Source: Parvularculaceae bacterium
GTDB lineage: Bacteria; Pseudomonadota; Alphaproteobacteria; Caulobacterales; Parvularculaceae
Direction: 5' to 3'
DNA: 34,606 bases
Assembly (NCBI GenBank): GCA_013215175.1
Contig: JABSRH010000006.1
Location: 1 to 34,606 of the forward strand
Of the stretch, positions 7,717 through 18,713 are shown piece after piece (position 1 is the first letter of the stretch; each line of letters opens with the position of its first letter). A program made the translations under genes and the position numbers. The notes beneath the pieces were generated by a model, which made no database searches, was not told the DNA's origin, and worked only from the letters and a program-made list of their open reading frames with translations.

Positions 7717-8598
7717 TTAGAAATTGACCTTGGCGCCTTCTGAATTCGCCTTAGCGGCCTCATTGGCGTCAAGCTGTTCAATAACCTGTGTGTAGCGTTC
7801 GCTGGCGCTGCGTAGAGCGGAAGCCACCAACGCAATTTCCATGCTGGATCCGCTTTCGTCACCTTGGTTCTGATAGATTGTAAACCATAGCGCGATGTTA
7901 TCGGAGAAAACCGTCTTGCGGATCTCAGTCCGAAGGCTCTCGCGGCTACCACCGCATGCATCGAGAACTTCATCGACAGTCTTGCGGTGCCAGCACCCAA
8001 AGTTGGGGATGTTCTCCCGCGCCCACGCGGCGCCTGATCGGCCATCGCCTTGGCCGTCATAGGTCTCCCAACTCATCCGGTAGGTCCCAAAGCTCTCCGA
8101 CGATTCGGGGAACGTATTGGTCGTAGGCGGACCATAACGTTCGATGAGGGCTGCCTGCCAAGAGTCAAGATCTTGGATGCCGCCGAAGACCTGATAGAGA
8201 CGAATTCTGAAGACGCGCGCTACGCCTTCTGGGTCACGATAGGCTGCGACCTGCAACCGCATGTCCTCGCCCTTGAGAACTTCGCGACCGGTATCTTGAA
8301 ACGTCTCTTCGTCATTGTAGAAGCCAATCTCCCCAGACCAACCGTCCGCCGCCAGGATAGCTTTCGCCTCCTCCACAGTCATTTCGGGCCGCAATCCGGA
8401 CACCTCAAACGCAAGGATCTTCTCAGGCGCAAGGCCTAGGTCACCAGACCCTTTAGCCTTGGCCATTTTGGCAGATGCAGAGCTACTTTTCGCGGGAGCC
8501 TCCCCGGAAGTTTCGGCCCCGCCCTCGCCACACGCTCCTAGTGTCAGAGCCAACCCACAGGTCAGGATCAGTGTACTCACGGAATTTTTGAGGCGCAT
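7717..8598 (-). CDS. Putative lipoprotein of unknown function
   Basis: I do not recognise a family. The 293-residue product has a lipoprotein signal peptide with lipobox LTLGAC (Cys23), then a low-complexity linker rich in Gly, Ala, Ser and Lys (about 24-50). A soluble domain follows that begins with LAFEVSGLRPEMTVEEAKAI. This opening resembles the helix-turn region of small periplasmic proteins that respond to substrates, but that is only a similarity by eye. Two Cys (in NFGCWH and LDACGG) could form a disulfide. The ribosome binding site is AGGGAG, 7 nt before the ATG. It stands alone: convergent with the S41-like gene and downstream of tRNA-Glu on the same strand. Confidence 0.7.
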   Translation of the reverse strand: MRLKNSVSTLILTCGLALTLGACGEGGAETSGEAPAKSSSASAKMAKAKGSGDLGLAPEKILAFEVSGLRPEMTVEEAKAILAADGWSGEIGFYNDEETFQDTGREVLKGEDMRLQVAAYRDPEGVARVFRIRLYQVFGGIQDLDSWQAALIERYGPPTTNTFPESSESFGTYRMSWETYDGQGDGRSGAAWARENIPNFGCWHRKTVDEVLDACGGSRESLRTEIRKTVFSDNIALWFTIYQNQGDESGSSMEIALVASALRSASERYTQVIEQLDANEAAKANSEGAKVNF

Positions 8599-8695
8599 CG
8601 CGGTTCTCCCTTCGGCAAATGTCTCAAAGCATGAAATAACATGACTTATGCGACATTTTGACGAAAGCGGTAAAGCGCACCAGCAAGAGCGAAAA

Positions 8696-8770
8696 TGGCA
8701 CTCCCTAGGGGAATCGAACCCCTCTTTCCAGGTTGAAAACCTGGCGTCCTAACCGATAGACGAAGGGAGC
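8696..8770 (-). tRNA. tRNA-Glu (anticodon TTC)
   Basis: On the minus strand the 75-nt sequence folds as a complete tRNA. The acceptor stem is GCTCCCT with AGGGAGT (a terminal G-U pair). The D arm begins TCGTCTATCGGTTAGGAC. The anticodon stem CCAGG/CCTGG closes the loop TTTTCAA, giving anticodon TTC. The T arm is GGGGTTCGATTCCCC. CCA is encoded. It is preceded by its own promoter-like elements and lies downstream of recJ. Confidence 0.97.
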
Positions 8771-8795
8771 GCATGAGCTTGCGCCCGGAGACGGG

Positions 8796-8824
8796 CTCAT
8801 AGGAAATTGAGCGAGGCGGATCAA
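8796..8824 (-). promoter_or_regulatory. Predicted sigma-70 promoter of tRNA-Glu
   Basis: On the minus strand TTGATC (8819-8824) and TATGAG (8796-8801) are separated by exactly 17 bp and end 25 bp before the tRNA 5' end. Each hexamer matches 4 of 6 consensus positions. The position suits initiation about 19 nt upstream of the mature tRNA. Confidence 0.55.
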
Positions 8825-8907
8825 GCGTTTTTTCGCTGAGTTTCTATCTGGCTTGGCTTTTCTTGTTCCCAGCTACGTGACGGTGAATTCCTCTATATAT
8901 CAGCAAC

Positions 8908-10713
8908 TTATTCCGCTCCTACCACCTCTGCGCCGTCGCTGACGTCGAACTGCGCCGCCTCACCACCTCGCCAAGTGTCGGGTTTGACGCGGCCTGCGAG
9001 GTGCACACGCGGCCTGCCCTCCTGACAAAGCAGGTCACCGAGGGGCTCTCCCACCACGCCAAACGCGATTCCCGTGGCGGTTTTGCCCAGGCTATCTTCG
9101 ATTCGCAGCGAGACATGCCGCTCGCCCACAATGCGCGCGTGACGGATGGTGACATCCGACAGCGCGAAGGTCGGCTCGGGGTTGCCCGCGCCGAAGGGCC
9201 CGGCAGGTTTGAGCGCCTCGCAGGTTCGACCATGCACCGCGCCGACAGACAGGACGCCATCGAGGTCGAGGGGCCTTTCCTCCGTGGCTTCCGCCACGGC
9301 ATCGCCCAACCGTTCGGCAAGGAAGGCTTGGAACGGTTCGATCTGGTCTTGTCGGATAGTCAGGCCCGCCGCCATCGCGTGGCCGCCGCCACCTTCGATG
9401 ATGCCAAGACGGGCCGCCTCCGATACCGCTGAGCCCAGATCAACACCGTGCACAGAGCGTCCACTGCCCGTCCCAACGCCATCTTGCATCGCGATGCAGA
9501 AGGCGGGCTTGTCAAATCGTTCCTTCAGGCGCCCAGCCACAATGCCGACCACGCCGGCGTGCCAGCCCTCGCCGACCGCGAGCAAGGCACCGTCCGGCAC
9601 CTCGCCTGCTGCTTCGATCTGGGCCAACGCTTCACGGCGGACCTTGTCCTCAATCGCGCGGCGTTCTTTGTTCAGGGCCTCAAGCTTTTGAGCAATGGCT
9701 GTGGCGCGGCTCGACTCGTCCGTCGTCAGAAGGTCGAATGCGACCTTGGCGTGACCAATGCGACCAGCGGCATTGATCCGTGGGCCGATTTGAAAGCCCA
9801 GGTGCCCGGCATCTGCCTCACCCTTTAGACCCGCAACCAGCGCCAAAGCTCGCAGACCGGGATTACCGCCCAGACTATGCTCAAGATCACCGATCAGCTT
9901 GAGGCCTTGGGATACCAATGTTCGCGTGAGACCGCGCAGCGGCATGACATCAGCGATCAAGCTTAGTGCGACGAGGTCAAGGTAGGACAGAAGCTTGGGC
10001 TCGGGCCGTGTGCTGAAAAATCCACGCTGGCGAAGGGTTCGGTTCAACGCGACGAGCGTCATGAACGTTACGCCGCCAGCGGACAATCCGCCAAGGCCTG
10101 AGGCATCCCCTGGCCTCTGCGGGTTCACCAGGGAAAAGACTTCAGGCCGCGCGGTCATCAAGTGGTGGTCCAACACCACAACATCCGCTGACAGAGGTTC
10201 CAGCACCGCACCGTGGTTAGAGCCGCAATCTACCGTCACGATCACCGACGCGCCGCGCTCTTCGAGGCTGCGCAGCCCAGCTTCGCTGGGGCCGTATCCT
10301 TCTGTAAACCGATCAGGCAGGTGGACGACGGGGTCGGACCCGACCGCACGCAGATAACGGGTCAGCAGCGCGGCGGCCGTGGTGCCGTCCACATCATAGT
10401 CACCGAAAATGCCTATTGTCTGTCCACCGATCACTGCATCGGCCAGGCGATCAGCCGTGGCGTCCATCTCTTCCAAGATCGACGGATTGGGGAGGCTGCT
10501 CTTAAGGCTCGGCGAGAGGTGCGCCTCGAATTCATCCAGCGTCACACCACGCGCCACCAAGACGTCCGCCAACAGCGCATCAACGCCCAAACGCTGAACG
10601 GCGGTTTCCGATGTACGGCGACAAATCGGTCGCTGCCGCCATATGCGTCCGCGAGCGGAACAGGTGACGCCAAGCAGCGGTGTGCCATCGGTGGCGAGCG
10701 AATCAAGAGGCAT
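8908..10713 (-). CDS. recJ: Single-stranded-DNA exonuclease RecJ
   Basis: RecJ degrades single-stranded DNA 5' to 3' in recombination and mismatch/base-excision repair, using Mn/Mg held by a DHH core. The 601-residue product (usual length about 560-600) shows DYDVDG (Asp105, 107, 109), VDCG (Asp162) and DHH at 182-184. The DHHA1 motif GGGGHAMAAG comes later, followed by the C-terminal OB-like domain. The N-terminal RQRPICRRTSETAVQRLGV region fits the family start. It lies 58 bp after the DUF1178 gene on the same strand and may be read from it. Confidence 0.95.
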   Translation of the reverse strand: MPLDSLATDGTPLLGVTCSARGRIWRQRPICRRTSETAVQRLGVDALLADVLVARGVTLDEFEAHLSPSLKSSLPNPSILEEMDATADRLADAVIGGQTIGIFGDYDVDGTTAAALLTRYLRAVGSDPVVHLPDRFTEGYGPSEAGLRSLEERGASVIVTVDCGSNHGAVLEPLSADVVVLDHHLMTARPEVFSLVNPQRPGDASGLGGLSAGGVTFMTLVALNRTLRQRGFFSTRPEPKLLSYLDLVALSLIADVMPLRGLTRTLVSQGLKLIGDLEHSLGGNPGLRALALVAGLKGEADAGHLGFQIGPRINAAGRIGHAKVAFDLLTTDESSRATAIAQKLEALNKERRAIEDKVRREALAQIEAAGEVPDGALLAVGEGWHAGVVGIVAGRLKERFDKPAFCIAMQDGVGTGSGRSVHGVDLGSAVSEAARLGIIEGGGGHAMAAGLTIRQDQIEPFQAFLAERLGDAVAEATEERPLDLDGVLSVGAVHGRTCEALKPAGPFGAGNPEPTFALSDVTIRHARIVGERHVSLRIEDSLGKTATGIAFGVVGEPLGDLLCQEGRPRVHLAGRVKPDTWRGGEAAQFDVSDGAEVVGAE

Positions 10714-10771
10714 GCTCGATTATCGCACGCGCCTGCAGGCCCGCCAAACCAAGGCTTTCCACGTCTTGGAG

Positions 10772-11215
10772 CTAGTTCAGCTTCTTCTTAGTGTCGGATG
10801 GCGTGGGGATCGGCTGCGGGACCGGCGCGACGGTGACGCCCTCGTCCTTCAGCTCTTTTACCTCACTCGGCGTTGCTTCGCCGTAGATTGGTGCAGGTTT
10901 GGTTTCGCCGTAGTGTTGGCGACGCGCTTCTTCGGGGAACTTCTTGCCCACATGCTCGAAATTCTTGGCGACGTAGTCCTGTGCTTTCTTCGCAGCGCTG
11001 TTCCACTCCTCAGCCATCTTCGCGAGGGCTTCAGGCGCCTTCACGCTGCCACCCTTCACGATGGCAGGCGCCATAAGCGCCTTTTCCACATGCTTAGAGC
11101 CACAAACAGGACATTCCAGCAGAGCCTCGCTCTTCTGGCGGTCGAAATCGGCGCTTGAGGAAAACCAGCCTTCAAACTTGTGGTTTTCAGCGCATTGGAG
11201 AGCGTACTTGATCAC
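10772..11215 (-). CDS. DUF1178 family protein
   Basis: The 147-residue protein matches the DUF1178 pattern: MIKYALQCAENHKFEGWF, a conserved SS-x-x-F segment, CPVCG (Cys35 and Cys38; Cys8 is a further candidate ligand) and the KALMAPA motif. The N-terminal part looks like a zinc-ribbon; the rest is charged. Function is unknown in the family. The start is GTG and overlaps the nitrilase-family stop by 4 bp (GTGA), showing coupled translation. This gene commonly sits with the nitrilase and glutaredoxin genes in alphaproteobacteria. Confidence 0.88.
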   Translation of the reverse strand: MIKYALQCAENHKFEGWFSSSADFDRQKSEALLECPVCGSKHVEKALMAPAIVKGGSVKAPEALAKMAEEWNSAAKKAQDYVAKNFEHVGKKFPEEARRQHYGETKPAPIYGEATPSEVKELKDEGVTVAPVPQPIPTPSDTKKKLN

Positions 11216-12036
11216 GCTTTCAACATGCGGAGTTTCGTCGTGCGATCAAGCCCTAAGGAGGGGATGCGCTGGCGCATGTCGCCGACCCGCGAGAGGTCGA
11301 GGTCCGCCGCTGCGACGCCCGGCTCGTCATGGGGCAAGTGATCCAGGATCTCGCCCCAAGGGCTTATGATCATCGAGTGGCCATAGGTCACGCGGCCGTC
11401 TTCGTGCTCACCGCCTTGCGCGGCGGCGAGGACAAAGCTGCCGGTCTCAATCGCCCGCGCCCTCAGCAAAGGTTCCCAATGGGCCCGACCTGTGGGCACC
11501 GTGAAGGCGGCGGGCACCGTGAGGATGGTAGCGCCAGCTTGGGCCAACTGCCTGTAAAGGTGAGGAAAGCGCAGGTCGTAGCAAATCGACAGGCCAAGGG
11601 TCGCCTCGCCTAGATCCACAGCTACCGCTTCCTCACCGCCCGCATAGAGCTTGGACTCGCGCCAGCTTTCACCCGTGTCGAGGTCGACATCGAAGAGGTG
11701 CACCTTGTCGTAAGCCGCAAGGCGCCGACCTTCCACATAGACCACCGACCGGTTGGCCACCTTCTCGCTGGCCCCCAAAGCAAAGGGGCTGGAGCCGATC
11801 ACCAACGCTATCCCCAAACGCTGGGAAAGTGCCGCGAAGTGCTCTTCCTCGTCGGGCAAAGGCTCCGCCAATGTGGCCAGCATCCGCTCGCGACGCCGAT
11901 CGAGCAACGTCGTCATTTCCGGCGTGAGCACCAGGGTCGCACCCTGCTCCGCCGCCTGCTCGATAAGCCGCGTGGCGGCCTCCAAATTGGCCGACCGGCT
12001 GATGCCGGAGCGCATTTGGACCACCGCCGCTCTCAT
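11212..12036 (-). CDS. Carbon-nitrogen hydrolase (Nit2/deaminated glutathione amidase-like)
   Basis: The nitrilase-fold product (274 aa) has all three catalytic residues: Glu40 in LTPEMTT, Lys111 in DKVHLFD, and Cys152 in SICYDLRFPHLY. The wording around Cys matches the Nit1/Nit2 branch, whose members hydrolyse omega-amides such as deaminated glutathione or alpha-ketoglutaramate. The gene next to it encodes a glutaredoxin, which favours a role in glutathione repair. It follows grxC by 3 bp and overlaps DUF1178 by 4 bp. The exact substrate is inferred only. Confidence 0.88.
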   Translation of the reverse strand: MRAAVVQMRSGISRSANLEAATRLIEQAAEQGATLVLTPEMTTLLDRRRERMLATLAEPLPDEEEHFAALSQRLGIALVIGSSPFALGASEKVANRSVVYVEGRRLAAYDKVHLFDVDLDTGESWRESKLYAGGEEAVAVDLGEATLGLSICYDLRFPHLYRQLAQAGATILTVPAAFTVPTGRAHWEPLLRARAIETGSFVLAAAQGGEHEDGRVTYGHSMIISPWGEILDHLPHDEPGVAAADLDLSRVGDMRQRIPSLGLDRTTKLRMLKA

Positions 12037-12039
12037 GGC

Positions 12040-12297
12040 TTAGGCCGCCAGTTTCGCGTCGAGCTTGCCCGCGCGATCAAGCGCCAACAGGTCGTCGCAG
12101 CCGCCGACATGCTCGTCGCCGATGAAGATCTGCGGGAAGGTCCGGCCACCGCCAGAGCGTTGGATCATTTCTTCTTTTTTCGCCTTATCGAAGGCGGCGG
12201 GGATTTCGTCGATGTCCGCGCCCTTCTCTTTCAGGACGTGCATCGCGCGAATACAATAGGGGCACATGGTTTTGGTGTAGATCGTAACTTTGGCCAT
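12040..12297 (-). CDS. grxC: Glutaredoxin 3 (GrxC)
   Basis: This is a compact 85-residue dithiol glutaredoxin with active site CPYC (Cys12, Cys15), the cis-Pro segment RTFPQIFIG and the glutathione-binding HVGGCDDL. It reduces mixed disulfides and disulfides using glutathione in the cytosol. The open frame runs to 12366, but the ATG at 12297 starts the fold (MAKVTIYTK), has an AGAGAT ribosome binding site and avoids a long overlap with comF. It lies 13 bp after the comF stop and 3 bp before the nitrilase-family start. Confidence 0.93.
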   Translation of the reverse strand: MAKVTIYTKTMCPYCIRAMHVLKEKGADIDEIPAAFDKAKKEEMIQRSGGGRTFPQIFIGDEHVGGCDDLLALDRAGKLDAKLAA

Positions 12298-12310
12298 GAT
12301 GTGATCTCTT

Positions 12311-13132
12311 TCAGACTTCAGGAAGGGTGATATCGGGGTCCTTGCTGTTCGGTAAAACCCTCGCAACGGTCACAGCGCCGACCCACCGCGCTTTGCCTCG
12401 GCGCAACGCGCGAGCACAGGCGATCAGCGTTGCTCCGCTGGTCAGCACATCGTCGACCAGAATGAAAGCGCCGCCTTCGGCCCCATCCGTGGCGGTGAAT
12501 GCGCCCGCGGCGTTGCGGAGACGAGCCTGCGGTCCCAGCCCCTTTTGCTGCGGCGTGGCCCGATGGCGCTGCAACGAGCGCTGATCCAGCGGCATTCCGG
12601 TTTGTTGAGCCAACGCTTGCGCGATCAGGCCGGACTGGTTGAAGCGCCGCTCCCGCAACCGGCGCGGATGCAGGGGAACGGGCAGCAATCGCGCGTCACT
12701 CGGCGCTCTCAAGGCCTCCAGCGGCGAGACGAGCAAGCGTCCAAAGATCTGCGCTAAATCATGCCGATCGCCGTATTTCAGCGCCATGATGAGCGGTGCC
12801 GTCACCTGGTCATAGCCCACCGCGCTGCGCAGGCGGTTCAGCCGATCCTTGCCCGTGAGCCGGGTCGGCAAGCCTCGCGGCGCCGCACAGCTGACGCAAA
12901 GGACCTGCTCGTGAGCCTCATCCTCGAAGGGTAATCCACAAGCCTGACAACACGGTTCCGACAGAAATCGGACTTGTCCCCAACCCTCGGGGGAAAACGC
13001 TCCGGATTTTTCCACAGGCTGTCCGGTGATGGCGCAGCGGTGTGGAAAAAGCAGCCGGCCCGCCGCCGTTAGGGGGGACTGGAGTCGCGGTGCGAGCTTC
13101 GGCAGAACAGGAAGCCACCGATGGGTATCCAA
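12311..13132 (-). CDS. comF: ComF family protein (phosphoribosyltransferase-like)
   Basis: ComF proteins combine an N-terminal zinc-finger with a phosphoribosyltransferase fold and support DNA uptake. In this 273-residue version the zinc-finger Cys are at about 33, 61/62, 65, 79 and 82. The conserved basic motif RRLRERRFNQS spans 157-167, and the PRPP-binding motif VDDVLTSGAT is at 226-235. The TTG at 13132 has no nearby ribosome binding site. A CTG at 13147, 6 nt after a perfect AGGAGG, would add 5 residues; no other upstream start is seen. The 5' end overlaps the start of the divergent methyltransferase. Confidence 0.88.
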   Translation of the reverse strand: MDTHRWLPVLPKLAPRLQSPLTAAGRLLFPHRCAITGQPVEKSGAFSPEGWGQVRFLSEPCCQACGLPFEDEAHEQVLCVSCAAPRGLPTRLTGKDRLNRLRSAVGYDQVTAPLIMALKYGDRHDLAQIFGRLLVSPLEALRAPSDARLLPVPLHPRRLRERRFNQSGLIAQALAQQTGMPLDQRSLQRHRATPQQKGLGPQARLRNAAGAFTATDGAEGGAFILVDDVLTSGATLIACARALRRGKARWVGAVTVARVLPNSKDPDITLPEV

Positions 13133-14017
13133 AAGACTATGGTCCAGCGCCCGCCTCCTGAGGTTTTCTCGCCCGCCCTAAGGCGACGTCGTTTGGAACG
13201 CGCGGCAGTCAACTTTCGCGAACATGCGTTTATCCATGAGCGTGTGGCCGATGACATTGTCGACCGGCTCGAGACCACGCTGAGGCGCTTCGACAAGGCG
13301 TTGTTCATGGGGCCGGGCGCACCAATTCTTCAGGAACGTCTGACCGATGCCTGCCAAGTGGGAGACGTGACCATCGCCGGGGAATCCGCCGCCTTTCTGA
13401 AGGCGCAAGGCATCTCCGACGCTCTAGAAGTTGATGCCGCCCGCTTACCCTTCGCCGACGCTCAGTTCGAGCTCGTGATCTCATCGATGAGTCTGCATGC
13501 TGAGAACCGCCTGCCCGAGGCCCTGGTCGAAGCTCGTCGGGTACTAAAGCCCGACGGTCTGTTCATCGCCTCTTTCCCAGCAGGACAAACTCTCAGTGAA
13601 CTGAGGCAAGCGCTGCATGGGGCCGAAGCGCAATCCACCGGTGGCGTGGGCGCGCGTGTCGCGCCCATGGTCGCCATCAAAGACGGTGGGGCCCTGCTGC
13701 AACGAGCAGGTTTCGCCCTACCCGTCGCGGACACCCAACCGCTCCGTGTACGCTACCAGGATCCATTGAGGTTGCTTCGTGACCTTCGCGGCATGGGTGA
13801 GACCTCGACGCTGGTAAGAGGCCCCAAAGGCGCCCTACGCCGCGATGTCCTGGCACCCGCCATGGCCGCACTATCCAGCCAGGAAATCCTGTTCGATATT
13901 CTCGTGATCACCGGTTGGGCCCCTCACCCAAGCCAGCAACAGCCGTTAAAACCGGGCAGCGGTAAAGTCTCCATGGCAGACGCCATCAAAGCTAACATTC
14001 CGCAGGCAGACGACTGA
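13121..14017 (+). CDS. Class I SAM methyltransferase, NDUFAF5/BioC-like
   Basis: The 298-residue product resembles the NDUFAF5 branch of BioC-type methyltransferase-fold proteins. It has an N-terminal HAFIHERVADDIVDRL, a Rossmann region, SSMSLHAENRLPEAL, then ARRVLKPDGLFIASF and GQTLSELRQAL. The later AEAQSTGG and AGFALPVADT, and a closing LRDLRGMGE, also fit. NDUFAF5 in mitochondria modifies a complex I subunit, so a similar role in bacterial complex I is possible but not shown. The glycine-rich SAM loop is weak (FMGPGAPI). The ATG at 13121 is backed by AGGAAG 6 nt upstream; an in-frame ATG at 13139 is an alternative. It is divergent from comF and ends 1 bp from convergent mutT. Confidence 0.8.
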   Translation: MGIQKTMVQRPPPEVFSPALRRRRLERAAVNFREHAFIHERVADDIVDRLETTLRRFDKALFMGPGAPILQERLTDACQVGDVTIAGESAAFLKAQGISDALEVDAARLPFADAQFELVISSMSLHAENRLPEALVEARRVLKPDGLFIASFPAGQTLSELRQALHGAEAQSTGGVGARVAPMVAIKDGGALLQRAGFALPVADTQPLRVRYQDPLRLLRDLRGMGETSTLVRGPKGALRRDVLAPAMAALSSQEILFDILVITGWAPHPSQQQPLKPGSGKVSMADAIKANIPQADD

Positions 14018-14018
14018 T

Positions 14019-14405
14019 CTAAGCGAGCAAGTCGCGCACCGCCGCCGCCAGCGGACGGTCTCCGGGGCAAAGATCAAAGCCCATCAACTTGTCTGGCGAG
14101 CTCCAAGCCAGGTTCTGACCCTCGAGGGGAGCCGGGATACCTTTGTACTTTCGGCAAACGTAAAGCAGCAGAAGGACCTCGCCGTGGGTGCTGAAACTGA
14201 GCGGCGCAAGGCAGCTTTCCTCCGTATCGATACCAAGCTCTTCCTTCAACTCTCGGATCAACGCCGTCGCGGGTTCTTCATTCGCCTCGATCTTGCCGCC
14301 CGGAAACTCCCACAGACCACCATGATGCTTGTGCGCAGGCCTTTGGCCAAGCAGCACCTGGCCATCACGATCAATCAAAGCGCAAGCGGCAACGGGTATC
14401 ATCAA
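14019..14405 (-). CDS. mutT: Nudix hydrolase, 8-oxo-dGTP diphosphatase (MutT)
   Basis: This 128-residue protein is a short Nudix hydrolase. The Nudix box spans residues 37-59 with Gly37, Glu43, Arg51-Glu52, Glu55-Glu56 and Gly58. The front end (PVAACALIDRDGQVLLGQRP) and GGLWEFPGGKIE match MutT, which removes 8-oxo-dGTP from the nucleotide pool. The start is TTG at 14405 directly followed by ATG at 14402; either may be used. It follows ppiC by 8 bp on the same strand, the order seen in many alphaproteobacteria, where argJ often lies with them; argJ is not present here. Confidence 0.9.
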   Translation of the reverse strand: MMIPVAACALIDRDGQVLLGQRPAHKHHGGLWEFPGGKIEANEEPATALIRELKEELGIDTEESCLAPLSFSTHGEVLLLLYVCRKYKGIPAPLEGQNLAWSSPDKLMGFDLCPGDRPLAAAVRDLLA

Positions 14406-14413
14406 GGGGCGAC

Positions 14414-15412
14414 TTACTGACCACGGATCAACGCGATGGTCCCTGCCACGGTTTCGGCCTCCGCCTCAATGGCTGCCGGATCACGAAGATCGACCGGCAC
14501 GCGGTCCCGCGCTTCGGCCAGGGCTTCCGCTAAGGCCTCGCGGCGCAGGGCGTCTTCGATGTCATCACGGCGGTCCTCCAGTGGCGGCAAGCGCACGGCC
14601 CGCATTCCGTCCAGCTTGAGGATGTGCCACCCGGCCTCCGTCTCCACCGGATCGGAAAAGCCACCTAGGCCTAGGCCCGCCGCGGCATCAGCCAAGCGGG
14701 GATGAAGATCCGCGGCGCGTACCTCGCCCATGGCTCCGCCATCCGAAGCCGTGGCTTCGTCGATGGAGCGCTGACGCGCCAGCATCACAAAATCCGTCCG
14801 GGGCAATTTCGCTCGGATCGATTCGGCGGCCTCTTTGGTGGGCACAACAATCTGCGAAAGCCGCATCACACCCTCGCGAGCAAGCGCCCGCGTTTCTTCC
14901 TGGTAGCGCTGAAGGATCGCTTCTTCGGAAATGGCTTGGTTGGCAGCGCGCTCTAGGAAGGCCTCGGCGAGAATGTGCCGCTCAGCTAGGGCCACCGCGG
15001 CGCGCACTTCCAACGCATCGGCCAAACCCTCTTCCCGAGCCATTTCAGCTAGCGCCAGGTGATCCACCGCATCGTCGAGCGTCCCAGTCTGGATCAAGCT
15101 GCTCATATCTTGAGCATCGTCCTCACCGACGAAGGCGGCGTGAGCGAATGCGTCGGAAACCCGCAAAACCTGTGTGCCGACCGACGCCACCACGGGATCT
15201 TCCACCAGATCCAATTCACCCGGACCAAGCGGACGCTCAATCAACCCGAAGCGGATACCCTCTAGGCTCGCGGCGGTGACGAGGACCGCCAAGAAAACAC
15301 CGCGAAGCAACTCGCGGGCCCGGACGGTAGCCAGGGCCTGACGGCAGATGCTTGTTTGAGCAGCCAAAAAGCTACCGAAGGCGGGTTTTTTCGTGTTCTT
15401 CACGTCGGTCAT
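14414..15412 (-). CDS. Membrane-anchored parvulin peptidyl-prolyl isomerase
   Basis: The 332-residue product has one N-terminal membrane anchor (about 34-56, LLRGVFLAVLVTAASLEGI), a helical SurA-like chaperone part, then a parvulin domain. That domain runs from LSQIVVPTKEAA to DGGAMGEV and closes with FSDPVETEAGWHILKLDG, which are the parvulin signatures. It likely helps fold secreted or outer-membrane proteins in the periplasm. The frame is open to 15514, but the ATG at 15412 follows a GGGGTT stretch and removes 34 unlikely residues. It is divergent from secA, whose product delivers its clients. Confidence 0.86.
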   Translation of the reverse strand: MTDVKNTKKPAFGSFLAAQTSICRQALATVRARELLRGVFLAVLVTAASLEGIRFGLIERPLGPGELDLVEDPVVASVGTQVLRVSDAFAHAAFVGEDDAQDMSSLIQTGTLDDAVDHLALAEMAREEGLADALEVRAAVALAERHILAEAFLERAANQAISEEAILQRYQEETRALAREGVMRLSQIVVPTKEAAESIRAKLPRTDFVMLARQRSIDEATASDGGAMGEVRAADLHPRLADAAAGLGLGGFSDPVETEAGWHILKLDGMRAVRLPPLEDRRDDIEDALRREALAEALAEARDRVPVDLRDPAAIEAEAETVAGTIALIRGQ

Positions 15413-15631
15413 ACAACCCCATTTAGAAAGTAAACGCTTCCTTAACAGGCGCGCGGACCTCTGACGGAGGATGCAGTGCGAAACAAGTGCCACGAGGACA
15501 CACCTTTTGGACATTTGACAGCGCTACACCCCCTTACCTATCTGCGAGCAGGCTAGGTTTTGTCCCGGCACGATTGGTGCTTCCCAGCACGGTCGGGGTG
15601 AGGCACAGAGGATCAAAAAGGCACTGTAAAC
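15413..15631. promoter_or_regulatory. Divergent ppiC/secA control region
   Basis: At 219 bp this is the largest gene-free gap. On the plus strand a perfect TTGACA (15515-15520) precedes a weak TATCTG (15539-15544) with an 18-bp spacer. This would leave a secA leader of about 80 nt. No SecM-like arrest ORF, riboswitch or second clear promoter is visible. The candidate -35 is good; the -10 is poor. Confidence 0.35.
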
Positions 15632-18589
<2,958 letters not shown>

Positions 18590-18640
18590 ACCCCTCGGCA
18601 CCGAAGCGAAGCCTAGAGCTTCCCAACAATAGACGCTAAG

Positions 18641-18670
18641 CACGGCTGTTCAGGAGACTGGACAGCCGTG
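18641..18670 (+). terminator. Hairpin after secA
   Basis: An 11-bp inverted repeat (CACGGCTGTTC and GGACAGCCGTG, one G-U type mismatch) has an 8-nt loop and lies 52 bp after secA and 44 bp before tyrS. The downstream TTGTCC is not a real T-run, so it may be a weak intrinsic terminator or an mRNA 3' end stabiliser. Confidence 0.6.
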
Positions 18671-18713
18671 TTGTCCATTCGATACTCGCTCCCGAACGCA
18701 TGAAAGCTGACCC

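Noticed and set aside
8777-8800. Hairpin GCCCG-GAGA-CGGGC upstream of tRNA-Glu as a recJ terminator
   Set aside because: It overlaps the predicted tRNA promoter and has no T-run in the recJ direction; more likely part of the tRNA leader.
7584-8906. Two 12-bp direct repeats (ATATATCAGCAA) flanking the lipoprotein and tRNA-Glu
   Set aside because: They could hint at an integration scar beside a tRNA, but 12 bp of AT-rich sequence can recur by chance, there is no integrase, and neither copy overlaps the tRNA 3' end.
11698-12330. 210-residue open frame on the plus strand across the nitrilase and grxC genes
   Set aside because: Antisense to two well-supported genes, with low-complexity His/Arg-rich product and no ribosome binding site.
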